A stretch of DNA of 64,000 nt from the NCBI RefSeq assembly GCF_022698145.1, contig NZ_JALDAX010000014.1, positions 1-64,000 of the forward strand, written 5' to 3'. Below the pieces are notes generated by a model that was not told where the DNA came from, did not search any database, and worked only from the letters and a program-made list of their open reading frames with translations. The first letter of the stretch is position 1. Each line of letters opens with the position of its first letter. Made by a program: the position numbers and the translations under genes. Origin of the DNA: Streptomyces spinosisporus. GTDB taxonomy: Bacteria > Actinomycetota > Actinomycetes > Streptomycetales > Streptomycetaceae. Positions 46,512 through 54,856 of the stretch are shown in pieces.

Positions 46512-47216
46512 TCAGGACGTGCCGGTGTCCGCGGCGCGCGCGGGCGGACGACGCAGCAGCGCTCCCGCCTTCTCTTCGAGCAGAGCGACGGCCAGGAGTT
46601 CACCATCCACCGCGCCGTAGCGCTCAAGTGCCGCTTGGTGAATGCCTCGGACGGTGTCCGCGAGGGCGTGCGGAGTACCGACGTCTGCGGCCAGCGTCGT
46701 GACGGCGGTCAGCTGATCCAGGATCCGGTCGAGGCCGTAGCTGGCGAGGTAGTCGCCGTCCAGCAGGGACGGCAGGTCGTTCTGGATGAACGAGGAAGAC
46801 GCGGGGCCCGCCGCCAGGGTTTCGGCGAGTACACCGAGGTCGATGCCGACGCGTTGGCCCAGCAGGAGAGCTTCCGCGGTTGCAGTGGCCTGGTTGAACC
46901 ACAGGAGGTTGACCAGGAGCTTGGCGGTGTAGCCGGCTCCGTGGCCGCCGATGTGCGTGATGCGGTCGGAGAGGAGGGACAAGAGAGGGCGCCGGTGCGC
47001 GAGGAGGTCGGCGTCACCGCCTACGAAGAGCCGCAGCCGTGCTGCCGCGGCATCTGCGGGCGAGCCTCCCATGGGCGCCTCCAACACGCCCCTGCCCAGC
47101 GCGATCGCCCTCTCTCGGCAAGGGGCCGCGGCCGTCGCCGTGTTGCTCGTCATGTCGATCCACGTGGCACCGTCGGCCAGTACTTCAAGGACGCCGTCAT
47201 CGATCACGGTGGACAC
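46512..47216 (-). pseudogene. 5'-deleted 3-hydroxyisobutyrate dehydrogenase-type gene
   Basis: 234 codons covering the part from DGATWIDMTSNT through ALGRGVLEAPMGGSPADAAA, HIGGHGAGYTAKLLVNLLWF (catalytic Lys in GYTAK) to a normal C-terminus. The N-terminal Rossmann half with GxGxMG, about 70 residues, is absent; the frame is open upstream (VLPGPAEV) but runs into the promoter at 47263. The enzyme could not bind NAD(P), so this is a relic of a beta-hydroxyacid dehydrogenase or imine reductase. Confidence 0.75.
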
Positions 47217-47262
47217 CTCGGCGGGGCCGGGAAGTACCGTGGCTAGCGAATCTCTTCGCGCC

Positions 47263-47280
47263 TGTAAAGACAGAACGTTC
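47263..47280 (-). promoter_or_regulatory. GAACGTTC operator with TTTACA -35 box
   Basis: On the minus strand: GAACGTTC (47280-47273), TGTC, TTTACA (47268-47263), 17 bases, TAGCCA (47245-47240). The same four-base distance between operator and -35 box is kept as at the other sites. No second operator 52 bp on. Confidence 0.65.
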
Positions 47281-47323
47281 TGCCGCCAAGGACCCCTGCG
47301 CGATCGTTCGGCCTACCGCAGGC

Positions 47324-47490
47324 TCAGCGCTGCGGCCTCGTGGCGGCGCGGACGAGGTCGGCCAGCACCTGGCGGCGGTCGCCGGGCGGGTCCCCCGCAG
47401 CGTCGCCCAACATGAGCGCGACCATCGAGGGGACGGCCAGCCACCATGCCGCCAGCGCGCGAGCGGCGTACAGCAGGTAGCCGGGGGTGA
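47324..47490 (-). pseudogene. C-terminal remnant of a TetR-type regulator
   Basis: On the minus strand, the frame ending at 47324 reads PGYLLYAARALAAWWLAVPS then DRRQVLADLVRAATRPQR, the pattern of the last helices of many TetR proteins. About 55 codons remain and the DNA-binding half is gone; at about 47490 the sequence switches to a gene fragment on the other strand. Confidence 0.5.
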
Positions 47491-47907
47491 CATCTTCGTG
47501 CTGCGTCCCGGCGACCTGGGCCTGGGCGGTCTGCCGTTCGAGTCGTACGAGGTGGAACTGCCGGAGGGCAGCCTCCTCGCGCTCTACACCGACGGTCTGA
47601 TCGAGTCCCGGCAGCAGGACGTGGGCAGCGGCCTCGAACGGCTGTTGGGCGAGTTGTCAGGCGCGCAGGCCTCGCCGGACGCCCTGTGCGACGAGGCCGT
47701 CGCCACCCTGTTGCCGTGCCGGGAACCCGCGCACAGGTCGTCCGTCAACTGAGCGACTGGGGCTGCGAATCGGCCGGATTCGTCACCGAGCTAGTGGTCA
47801 GCGAGCTGATCACGAACGCCATCCTGTACGGCAGCACTCCGATCCAGCTACGGCTCGCGGACGGCAAGGTCATCTGGTGTGAGCAGGCGCTTCCTGCCGA
47901 TATGTGA
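47491..47907 (+). pseudogene. Fragments of a SpoIIE phosphatase / HATPase protein
   Basis: Two frames. 47491-47752 encodes the end of a PP2C-like SpoIIE domain: LGGLPFESYEVELPEGSLLA then LYTDGLIESRQQDVGSGLER. 47686-47907, in another frame, continues with an anti-sigma-type ATPase start, GFVTELVVSELITNAILYGS (N box). In intact relatives the two follow directly in one chain, so a frameshift near 47700-47750 and loss of both ends have destroyed the gene. It would have been a regulator of sigma-factor antagonists. Confidence 0.75.
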
Positions 47908-47933
47908 GCGCTGGGAAAACCTTGACCGGAATC

Positions 47934-47979
47934 TGGTCAACTTCCCACCCCGTCCGTAGAGTGAACGCTACATACAGGG
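47934..47979 (+). promoter_or_regulatory. Promoter/operator of the aromatic-acid importer
   Basis: Possible -35 TGGTCA (47934-47939) and -10 TAGAGT (47957-47962), 17 bases apart. The -10 box is the start of GTAGAGTGAACGCTACATAC (47956-47975), which with the following AGG recurs at the hydrolase promoter near 61670. The palindrome GTAG-N8-CTAC lies in it. Confidence 0.65.
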
Positions 47980-48083
47980 CCGACCTGGGTAGCAGGCGTA
48001 TGCCCTCCTGCACGTTCAACCGCAGCTCAAAGGCCCTTTTTGAAGAAGGCCTTTCCTGACGTCGCAGCGAAGCGAGGTACTCC

Positions 48084-49412
48084 ATGAGCGTTCTCGAGCA
48101 GGTCAAAAAAGCGCCAATGAGCAGGGTGCAGATCCGGACAGTCGTGTTGTGTCTGACGATGAACCTGCTGGACGGGTTCGACCTCCTGGCGACCTCGTTC
48201 GTCGGACCGGCGATCGGTAAGGAATGGGGCCTGTCCTCGTCGAAGGTGGGCCTTCTGCTCAGCAGCGGGCTGGCGGGAATGGCGTTCGGGGCGCTCTGCG
48301 TCGCCCCGCTCGCCGATCGCATCGGGCGCCGCCGCTTGACCCTCGCGAGCCTGGTGATGGCCTCGCTGGGCATGCTGGGGGCATCCGCCTCGCAGAACTT
48401 CGACCAGCTGCTCATCTGCCGGGTGCTGACCGGCACGGCAGTGGGGATCATGGCCGCCTGTCTGCCCGTACTCGCCTCCGAGTCCGCGAATCACAGGCGC
48501 AGAGGACTGGTCGTCGCTCTGATCACGACCGGCTACGGTCTCGGCTCGGTGGCGGCCGGACTCTTGGCCTACTTCCTGGTCCCACCGTTCGGCTGGAGAC
48601 CCGTGTTCCTCGTCGGAGGCATCGCCACCGCACTGCTCTTCACGATCGGCCTGCGCCTCCTGCCCGAGTCCATGGATTACCTCATCGCGAGCCGGCCCCG
48701 CGACGCTCTGGCCAAGCTCAACCGGATGCTCGTCGCCATGGGGCACTCCCGGGTCGACGCACTGCCCCAGAAGGCCGTGACCCCCAACGTCGCGGTCAAG
48801 TCGTTGTTCTACGGCCGCAATGCTCTGCGGACGGTCCTGGTCTGGCTTGCCCTCACCGCCGCGATGACAGCGTTCTACTTCGCGAGTTCATGGACACCCG
48901 CCCTGCTGCTCAAGGCCGGTCTCTCCGCTGAGCAGGGCATCTTCGGCGGCGTGCTCTTCGGCCTGGGCGGTGTCTCGGGCGCCGTGGCGCTGGCGCTGCT
49001 GATCTCTCGTTTCGAGACCCGCCGGCTGACTGCCGCCTACTTCGGCGTCGCGGCACTCGCGCTCATTCTCTTCTCGACGACGCTCGGGACCCTGGCCGGC
49101 GCACTGGTCGTCGCCGCATTCGTCGGGTTCTTCCTCAACGGCTCGGTGTCGGGGCTCAACGTCATCATCCCGGGCATGTACCCGGCCGAATCCCGCACCA
49201 CCGCACTCGGCATGGCCGTTGCCGTGAGCCGACTCGGCGCCGTGCTCGCCCCGACGCTCGCAGGCCACCTGCTGGACGCCGGGTGGGCCCCGGAGTCGAT
49301 GTTCCGTTTCTTCGCGATACCCGCCCTGGTCGGCGCCGCAGCCACTGCTTTCCTCATCGTGGGAGAGCGGGTCCGCACCACGGCGGAAGCCCCGGTGAGC
49401 GTGACGGCGTGA
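48084..49412 (+). CDS. MFS transporter, aromatic acid:H+ symporter (AAHS) family
   Basis: 442 residues, twelve membrane helices. AAHS-like start with LCLTMNLLDGFDLLATSFVG (DGxD motif in helix 1), the MFS loop LADRIGRRRLTLASL, and GMYPAESRTTALGMAVAVSR near the end. PcaK, BenK and MhpT of this family import hydroxylated aromatic acids. It lies upstream of the IclR gene and the lower meta-pathway genes, which suggests uptake of a phenylpropionate, benzoate-like or similar acid. The last codons lie in an 8-bp tandem repeat. Confidence 0.9.
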   Translation: MSVLEQVKKAPMSRVQIRTVVLCLTMNLLDGFDLLATSFVGPAIGKEWGLSSSKVGLLLSSGLAGMAFGALCVAPLADRIGRRRLTLASLVMASLGMLGASASQNFDQLLICRVLTGTAVGIMAACLPVLASESANHRRRGLVVALITTGYGLGSVAAGLLAYFLVPPFGWRPVFLVGGIATALLFTIGLRLLPESMDYLIASRPRDALAKLNRMLVAMGHSRVDALPQKAVTPNVAVKSLFYGRNALRTVLVWLALTAAMTAFYFASSWTPALLLKAGLSAEQGIFGGVLFGLGGVSGAVALALLISRFETRRLTAAYFGVAALALILFSTTLGTLAGALVVAAFVGFFLNGSVSGLNVIIPGMYPAESRTTALGMAVAVSRLGAVLAPTLAGHLLDAGWAPESMFRFFAIPALVGAAATAFLIVGERVRTTAEAPVSVTA

Positions 49413-49440
49413 CGGCGTGACGGCGTGACGGCGTGACGGC
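49401..49440. repeat. Five copies of the 8-bp repeat GTGACGGC
   Basis: Five perfect head-to-tail copies, beginning inside the last codons of the MFS gene and including its TGA stop. Each unit contains TGA, so gain or loss of units changes little in the protein: a stop remains in every frame nearby. Likely product of replication slippage. Confidence 0.95.
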
Positions 49441-49464
49441 GTGATCCTGCGCGAGGCTGTGGCT

Positions 49465-50220
49465 TCATGCGGACGTCACGCCGTTGCGCAGTGCCCGGGA
49501 CAGGCCGAGTGCTGCCGTCCGTACAGCCGGTGCGAGGTGGGCCGGCCGGAACTGCTGCTGGCGAACCGCGACGGAGAGGGCCGCGACGACCGTGGCCCCG
49601 GCGAACACGGGCGCGGCGATGCAGCTCACGCCGACGGCCGCCTCCTGTTCCTCGTAGGCCAGACCGGACACCTGGACCTGCTCCAGCGCGGTGCGCAGGG
49701 CCACGGGATCGGTGATCGAGTACGGGGTGAGCCGCGGCAACTCCCGTGTGTCGAGGTCGCAGGTCTCCTCCTTGCAGAAGGCGAGGAGGGCCTTGCCGAT
49801 CGCGGTGCAGCTCAGTGGCAGTCTCCCGCCGATGCGCGACGGGAGCGCCAGTGAGTCATGGCCGTGAATGCGTTCGACGTAGACGACGTCGAAGCCGTCC
49901 CGCACGCCGAAGTGCACGGTCTGGCGCGTGCTCTCGTAGAGGTCCTGGAGGAAGGGGAGCGCGGTCTCACGCAGGTCCAGTCGCCGGGAGACCAGGGAAC
50001 CCAGTTCGAACAGGTGGTTGCCGAGCCGGTAGTGCTCCCCGGCGTGTTCCAGGAAACCGAGCCGAACGAGATTCCCGGCGAGCCGGAACGCCGTGGTCTT
50101 GGACAGTCCGGTGCGCGCCACCAGTTCCGAGAGGCGGAGCTCTCCTCCCGACGGGTGGTAGGCGTCCAGGATCAAGGCCGCCTTGTCGAGCATATTGCCC
50201 GTCGTGCTGTTCCGTGACAT
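49465..50220 (-). CDS. IclR-family regulator of the meta-cleavage genes
   Basis: 251 residues. N-terminal winged helix LDKAALILDAYHPSGGELRL with ELVARTGLSKTTAFRLAGNL; C-terminal IclR effector domain (LPFLQDLYESTRQTVHFGVR, LPLSCTAIGKALLAF, VGVSCIAAPVFAGATVVAAL). Members commonly control aromatic catabolism as repressors or activators. Its place between the importer and mhpD-type genes makes it the likely regulator of both halves of the pathway, probably through the element shared by 47954 and 61670. Confidence 0.92.
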   Translation of the reverse strand: MSRNSTTGNMLDKAALILDAYHPSGGELRLSELVARTGLSKTTAFRLAGNLVRLGFLEHAGEHYRLGNHLFELGSLVSRRLDLRETALPFLQDLYESTRQTVHFGVRDGFDVVYVERIHGHDSLALPSRIGGRLPLSCTAIGKALLAFCKEETCDLDTRELPRLTPYSITDPVALRTALEQVQVSGLAYEEQEAAVGVSCIAAPVFAGATVVAALSVAVRQQQFRPAHLAPAVRTAALGLSRALRNGVTSA

Positions 50221-50225
50221 GGAAC
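50209..50225. promoter_or_regulatory. Palindrome across the IclR start codon
   Basis: GTTCC-N7-GGAAC, with the ATG of the IclR gene in the middle. Could be an autoregulatory site, but a chance repeat is possible. Confidence 0.3.
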
Positions 50226-50298
50226 GAACTTTGGCACATGAAGAACAGGGCCTCTATATCTGAGGAGCCCTTCCAACCTTGCTCGCGGAGGTCCCCGT

Positions 50299-51141
50299 AT
50301 GTCTCGTCCCACCCCTCCTGTCTCCGAATCCCCCACCGCCGTTCAGGAGGTCGCGGACCTGCTGGCGGACGCTGCCGCGAGCGGGAAGTCGTGTCCCCCG
50401 ATCAGGAGCCTGGTCTCCGCGGGGGACATCAGCACCGCTTACGCCGTCCAGCGGCTGAACAACGAGCGGCGGATCGCCGAGGGACACCGTCTCGTCGGAC
50501 GCAAGATCGGTCTCACCTCGGAGGCCGTACAGCGTCAACTCGGCGTCGATCAGCCCGACTTCGGCGCGCTGCTGTCCGACATGGTGCTCCCCCAGGACGG
50601 CCGGGTTCCCTTCGGCCGGCTGCTGCAGCCCAAGGTGGAGGCGGAGGTCGCCCTCGTCCTCAACGCCGATCTCCCGGACGCCGACTGCACGGTCGACGAC
50701 GTGATCGCCGCCACCGAGTACGCGCTGCCCGCCCTGGAGATCGTGGACAGCCGCATCGCCGACTGGGACATCACCTTCGTCGACACGGTCGCGGACAACG
50801 CCTCCTCCGGCCTCTACGTACTCGGAGACCAGCGCGTAAGCCTCGACGAGGTGGATCTGGCCGCCGTCTCCATGAGCTTGTCGAAGAACGGCGACGTGGC
50901 CTCCGAGGGCACCGGCGCCGCCTGCCTCGGCAGTCCGCTGAACGCAGCGCTCTGGCTGGCGCGCACGCTGGCCGAACTGGGTGATCCGCTGAGGGCCGGG
51001 GACGTCGTCCTGACGGGTGCACTCGGGCCCATGGTCGCAGCCGCGCCGGGTGATGTGTTCGCCGCCTCGATCTCTCGACTGGGAGATGTGTCCGTCCGGT
51101 TCGCCCCCGAACCCGCCGGCGAAGGTGGAAGCAATGAGTGA
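50299..51141 (+). CDS. mhpD: 2-keto-4-pentenoate hydratase (MhpD type)
   Basis: 280 residues, fumarylacetoacetase-like fold. Motifs: YAVQRLNNERRIAEGHRLVG, RKIGLTSEAVQRQLGVDQPD, and the metal-site region LLQPKVEAEVALVLNADLPD with ExE. It adds water to 2-hydroxypenta-2,4-dienoate to give 4-hydroxy-2-oxovalerate. ATG 50299 follows GCGGAGG. It is the first of three genes with overlapping ends (8 and 4 bases), certainly co-transcribed. Confidence 0.92.
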   Translation: MSRPTPPVSESPTAVQEVADLLADAAASGKSCPPIRSLVSAGDISTAYAVQRLNNERRIAEGHRLVGRKIGLTSEAVQRQLGVDQPDFGALLSDMVLPQDGRVPFGRLLQPKVEAEVALVLNADLPDADCTVDDVIAATEYALPALEIVDSRIADWDITFVDTVADNASSGLYVLGDQRVSLDEVDLAAVSMSLSKNGDVASEGTGAACLGSPLNAALWLARTLAELGDPLRAGDVVLTGALGPMVAAAPGDVFAASISRLGDVSVRFAPEPAGEGGSNE

Positions 51142-52081
51142 CCGCGCCAAGGTAGCCGTCATCGGGTCGGGCAACATCGGCACCGACCTCATGATCAAGA
51201 TCCTGCGGCTGTCGGAGCGTCTGGAGATGGCGGCGATGGTCGGCATCGACCCGGACTCGGACGGCCTGGCCCGTGCCGGGCGGCTGAAGGTCGCCACGAC
51301 GCACGAGGGCATCGACGGACTCGTCAAGATGGACGAGTTCGCCGGCGTGGACTTCGTCTTCGACGCGACGTCCGCCGGAGCCCACCGGCATCACGACGAG
51401 GTCCTGCGCGAGCTGGGCCGGACGGTGATCGACCTGACGCCCGCGGCGGTCGGTCCGTACGTGGTGCCGCCGGTGAACCTCGACGAGCACCTCGCAGCAC
51501 AGAACGTCAACATGGTCACCTGCGGAGGCCAGGCGACCATCCCGGTCGTCGCCGCGGTGGGTGCCGTCACACCCGTGCACTACGGCGAGATCATCGCCTC
51601 GATCTCGTCCCGTTCGGCCGGCCCCGGCACCCGGGCCAACATCGACGAGTTCACCGAGACCACGTCCTCCGCCATCGAGAAGGTCGGCGGAGCGGCGCGG
51701 GGCAAGGCGATCATCGTCCTGAACCCGGCCGAACCGCCTCTGATCATGCGCGACACCGTGCACTGCCTGGTCTCGGACGCAGACACGGAGGCGATCACCG
51801 AGTCGGTGGAGGCCATGGTCGGCCGTGTCCAGGCCTACGTACCCGGCTACCGGCTCAAGCAGAAGGTTCAGTTCGAATCGGTCACCGGCGACGACCCCCT
51901 GCGCTCCCTGCTGCCGGCGAACGTGACGGGCGACCCGACCAAGGTGTCCGTGTTCCTGGAGGTGGAGGGAGCGGCGCACTACCTGCCCTCCTACGCCGGA
52001 AACCTCGACATCATGACGTCCGCCGCGCTGCGCACAGCCGAACGCATCGCCGAGCACCGCACCGAAGGGCACACCCGATGA
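51134..52081 (+). CDS. mhpF: Acetaldehyde dehydrogenase (acylating), MhpF/DmpF type
   Basis: 315 residues. NAD-binding motif VAVIGSGNIGTDLMIKILRL; the catalytic cysteine in NVNMVTCGGQATIPVVAAVG; ISSRSAGPGTRANIDEFTET. It turns acetaldehyde, channelled from the aldolase, and CoA into acetyl-CoA. It overlaps the hydratase gene by 8 bases and the aldolase gene by 4 (ATGA), matching the physical enzyme complex with MhpE. Confidence 0.95.
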   Translation: MSDRAKVAVIGSGNIGTDLMIKILRLSERLEMAAMVGIDPDSDGLARAGRLKVATTHEGIDGLVKMDEFAGVDFVFDATSAGAHRHHDEVLRELGRTVIDLTPAAVGPYVVPPVNLDEHLAAQNVNMVTCGGQATIPVVAAVGAVTPVHYGEIIASISSRSAGPGTRANIDEFTETTSSAIEKVGGAARGKAIIVLNPAEPPLIMRDTVHCLVSDADTEAITESVEAMVGRVQAYVPGYRLKQKVQFESVTGDDPLRSLLPANVTGDPTKVSVFLEVEGAAHYLPSYAGNLDIMTSAALRTAERIAEHRTEGHTR

Positions 52082-53091
52082 CCGGTCTGTATGTGCAGGA
52101 CGTGACCCTGCGGGACGGCATGCACGCCATCCGCCACCGCTACACCGTGACCCAGGCCCGGGCCATCGCCGGCGCCCTGGACGCCGCCGGTGTCGCCGCC
52201 ATCGAGATCGCCCACGGCGACGGGCTGTCCGGCTCCTCCATCAACTACGGCGTAGGTGCGCACACCGACTGGGAGTGGATAGAGGCGGTCGCCGACGTCA
52301 CCGAGCGAGCGGTCCCGACGACGCTGCTGCTGCCCGGCATCGGCACGCTGCATGATCTGCGCCAGGCCCATGCCCTGGGCATCCGGTCCGTGCGTGTCGC
52401 CACGCACTGCACCGAGGCGGACATCTCCGCCCAGCACATCAGCGCCGCCCGGGAACTGGGCATGGACGTGGCGGGCTTCCTCATGATGTCCCACATGGCC
52501 GAGCCCGCCGAACTCGCCCGCCAGGCCAAGCTGATGGAGTCCTACGGCGCCCAGTGCGTCTACGTCACCGACTCCGGCGGACGGCTGACCATGGACGGCG
52601 TGCGGGAGCGCTTCGAGGCCTACCGCGACGTCCTCGACCCCTCCACGGAGATGGGCATCCACGCCCACCACAACCTCGCCCTGGGGGTCGCCAACACGGT
52701 CGTCGCCGTCGAGAACGGTGTCGTCCGAGTCGACGCCTCCCTCGCGGGTCAGGGCGCGGGGGCGGGCAACTGTCCGCTGGAGGCCTTCATCGCGGTCGCC
52801 GACCTCATGGGCTGGGAGCACGGCTGTGACCTCTTCCCGCTGATGGACGCGGCCGATGACCTGGTCAGGCCGTTGCAGGACCGGGAAGTCCGCGTGGATC
52901 GCGAGACCCTCAGCCTCGGATACGCCGGCGTGTACTCCAGTTTCCTGCGGCACGCGGAGGCAGCCGCGGCACGCTTCGGCCTCGACACCCGGAGCATCCT
53001 CGTGGAGGTCGGGCGGCGTGGCATGGTCGGCGGCCAGGAAGACATGATCACCGACGTCGCCCTGGACCTCGCCGCCGCGGCCCGTGCCTGA
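52078..53091 (+). CDS. mhpE: 4-hydroxy-2-oxovalerate aldolase (MhpE/DmpG type)
   Basis: 337 residues. HMGL-like barrel with VQDVTLRDGMHAIRHRYTVT (Arg-Asp of the metal site), EIAHGDGLSGSSINYG, and HAHHNLALGVANTVVAVENG with the metal-binding His pair; the C-terminal part carries the communication domain (GMVGGQEDMITDVALDLA). It splits 4-hydroxy-2-oxovalerate into pyruvate and acetaldehyde. Last gene of the lower-pathway operon. Confidence 0.95.
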   Translation: MTGLYVQDVTLRDGMHAIRHRYTVTQARAIAGALDAAGVAAIEIAHGDGLSGSSINYGVGAHTDWEWIEAVADVTERAVPTTLLLPGIGTLHDLRQAHALGIRSVRVATHCTEADISAQHISAARELGMDVAGFLMMSHMAEPAELARQAKLMESYGAQCVYVTDSGGRLTMDGVRERFEAYRDVLDPSTEMGIHAHHNLALGVANTVVAVENGVVRVDASLAGQGAGAGNCPLEAFIAVADLMGWEHGCDLFPLMDAADDLVRPLQDREVRVDRETLSLGYAGVYSSFLRHAEAAAARFGLDTRSILVEVGRRGMVGGQEDMITDVALDLAAAARA

Positions 53092-53428
53092 ACAACCAGG
53101 GAGGCCTGCCGCGTAGGAGGCTACGCGGCTCCTCCAAAAGTGCCGCGCACAGTACTCGGGCCCCGATGCTCCCGTGGGGGGAGGCATCCGGGCCCGAACG
53201 ACTGCGCCCGTCCGCATCGCAGGCTTCGACCCTCGCAACTCCTCAAGGCCCAGCCGGAGGAGTCCGTCCACGCGCGGCGTAGAGGGACGGCACTCGACTG
53301 CGAAACCGCATGTCACTTCCTGGCCCCCATGCCCTCGCAGGAGCCGTTGTCGCTCCCAGGAGGAGAAAAGCACCGGTGGTGATGACGGTGCGGTACAAGA
53401 TGCGGAGTCTCATGACTCGTCGAACGTT
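53092..53428. other. Intergenic stretch with hairpin and a lone GAACGTTC
   Basis: Contains the stem GCCGCGTAG/CTACGCGGC (53108-53129), a possible terminator of the mhp operon without T-run, and no gene. The palindrome GAACGTTC at 53422-53429 just touches the stop end of the LacI gene; it lacks a TTGACA box at the usual distance. Confidence 0.6.
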
Positions 53429-54454
53429 CTACGTCTCGCGGATGTGTGGATCCGTGCTTTCCCGCACCACCAGTTCGTACCCCGCAGTGAGCCGCGTGTA
53501 CGGAGCCTCCGCCTCGTGGGTGATCCTGTCGAGGACGGCGCCGACCGCCAACTCGGCGATCTCCCGTCTGTCCGGCGAGACCGTGGTCAGTGACGGCACG
53601 CTGTAACGGCTTTCCTGGATGTCGTCGAATCCGACGATCGCCAGATCGCCTGGCACCCGCAGCCGGTGTTCGTACGCGGCACGCATCGCGCCGGAGGCGA
53701 GCAGATCGCTGAAGCAGAAGACCGCGTCGGGCGGTTCCTCCAGTGCCAGAAGTGCCCGCATGGCGGCGGCGCCGTCGGCCCGGGTGAACTTGTGGGTCTC
53801 CGGGACGAGTCGGGGGTCGTGCGGCACGCCTGCGGCATGCAGTGCGGTGAGGTAGCCATGCATGCGCTGCACGGTGGTCGCGTGGGCCCGGTCCGGCGGC
53901 TGGCCGATGACACCGATGCGCCGCCGCCCGATCCGCAGCAGATGCTCAGTCGCCTCCCGCGCGGCAGCGGAGTTGTCGATCAGTACGTGGTCCGCGGGAA
54001 TCTTGTAGGACTGCTCGCCCAGGAGTACGAGGGGAACTCGGCGCCCGCGGTTGGCGAGCACCGTCTCGTCGAGGCGCAGCGGGCTGAGGAGCACGCCGTC
54101 GATGAGGGGGTCGCTGAGCCCGCAGGCGATGCGCAGTTCCTCCTCCGGGTCGCCGCCGGTGTCCTCGATGAGTACGGTGCAACCGCGTTTCTTGGCCGCC
54201 GCGATGACTTCCGCGGCGAGCTCCGCGAAGTACGGCGCGACCAGTTCGGGAACCGCCAGCGCGATAATGCCGCTGCGACCGGTGCGCAGATGACGCGCCG
54301 AGGCGTTGGGCTGATAGCCGAGTTCAGCTACGGCGCGCAGGACCCGCTGCCGGGTCTGCTCCGCGACACGGGCCTCGCCCCGGACGACGTTCGAGACGGT
54401 CTTGATCGACACGCCGGCGCGCTCGGCCACGTCTTTGAGACGAGCGCCTGCCAT
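53429..54454 (-). CDS. LacI-family transcriptional regulator
   Basis: 341 residues. Helix-turn-helix RLKDVAERAGVSIKTVSNVV, hinge PNASARHLRTGRSGIIALAV and sugar-binding domain (VPLVLLGEQSYKIPADHVLI, DAVFCFSDLLASGAMRAAYE). ATG 54454 has GGAGG/GGGGAGG sites upstream; the frame beyond is not conserved-looking. Three AACGTTG-type palindromes in the divergent promoter show that it controls itself and the secreted propeller protein gene. Confidence 0.92.
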   Translation of the reverse strand: MAGARLKDVAERAGVSIKTVSNVVRGEARVAEQTRQRVLRAVAELGYQPNASARHLRTGRSGIIALAVPELVAPYFAELAAEVIAAAKKRGCTVLIEDTGGDPEEELRIACGLSDPLIDGVLLSPLRLDETVLANRGRRVPLVLLGEQSYKIPADHVLIDNSAAAREATEHLLRIGRRRIGVIGQPPDRAHATTVQRMHGYLTALHAAGVPHDPRLVPETHKFTRADGAAAMRALLALEEPPDAVFCFSDLLASGAMRAAYEHRLRVPGDLAIVGFDDIQESRYSVPSLTTVSPDRREIAELAVGAVLDRITHEAEAPYTRLTAGYELVVRESTDPHIRET

Positions 54455-54544
54455 GGCCTCCGCCCCTCCCCCAGGTCGTGCGTCCACTTCCGCGTAGGCC
54501 GTCTCCGCACGGTGGTTCGGCCTGGTAGCCAGGGTAGGGCACAT

Positions 54545-54723
54545 TCCAACGTTGCAACACTGCCCGTCCCGCACAGGCGACATGACCTGAACGTGGCCGC
54601 ACAGGGTTCAACAGGCAGTTGGTTCTCAGGTGTTGACGCCACATTTTCGCGGCGATACAACGTTGTAACCGCCTCCGCACGGCACCATCGGCGCCCGACC
54701 CGGCCACGTATTACAACGTCGTA
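54545..54723. promoter_or_regulatory. Three LacI-type operators (TACAACGTTGTA family)
   Basis: TCCAACGTTGCA at 54545-54556, the perfect palindrome TACAACGTTGTA at 54656-54667 and TACAACGTCGTA at 54712-54723. The first is near the regulator start, the other two, 56 bp apart, face the secreted enzyme gene. The central CG step is typical of LacI-family sites. Confidence 0.8.
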
Positions 54724-54856
54724 CCCCCCACTTCCTGACACGGAGGGCGTCGCGTCCCCGCGAGGCCGCACGGGCGCAACGTCCCCTCCCCGCCGCCTCA
54801 TGGGACGGCCCGCTCCGAGCGAACAGATCGAACCCTGCACCCGACGGGAGTTTCCG

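Noticed and set aside
49401..49440. CRISPR-like array
   Set aside because: The units are 8 bp, adjacent and without spacers: a simple tandem repeat. No cas genes are present.
53422..53429. Seventh regulated promoter of the GAACGTTC set
   Set aside because: The octamer is exact, but there is no TTGACA-like box at the four-base distance and no gene start near; it lies at the end of the LacI gene. Probably a relic or chance.
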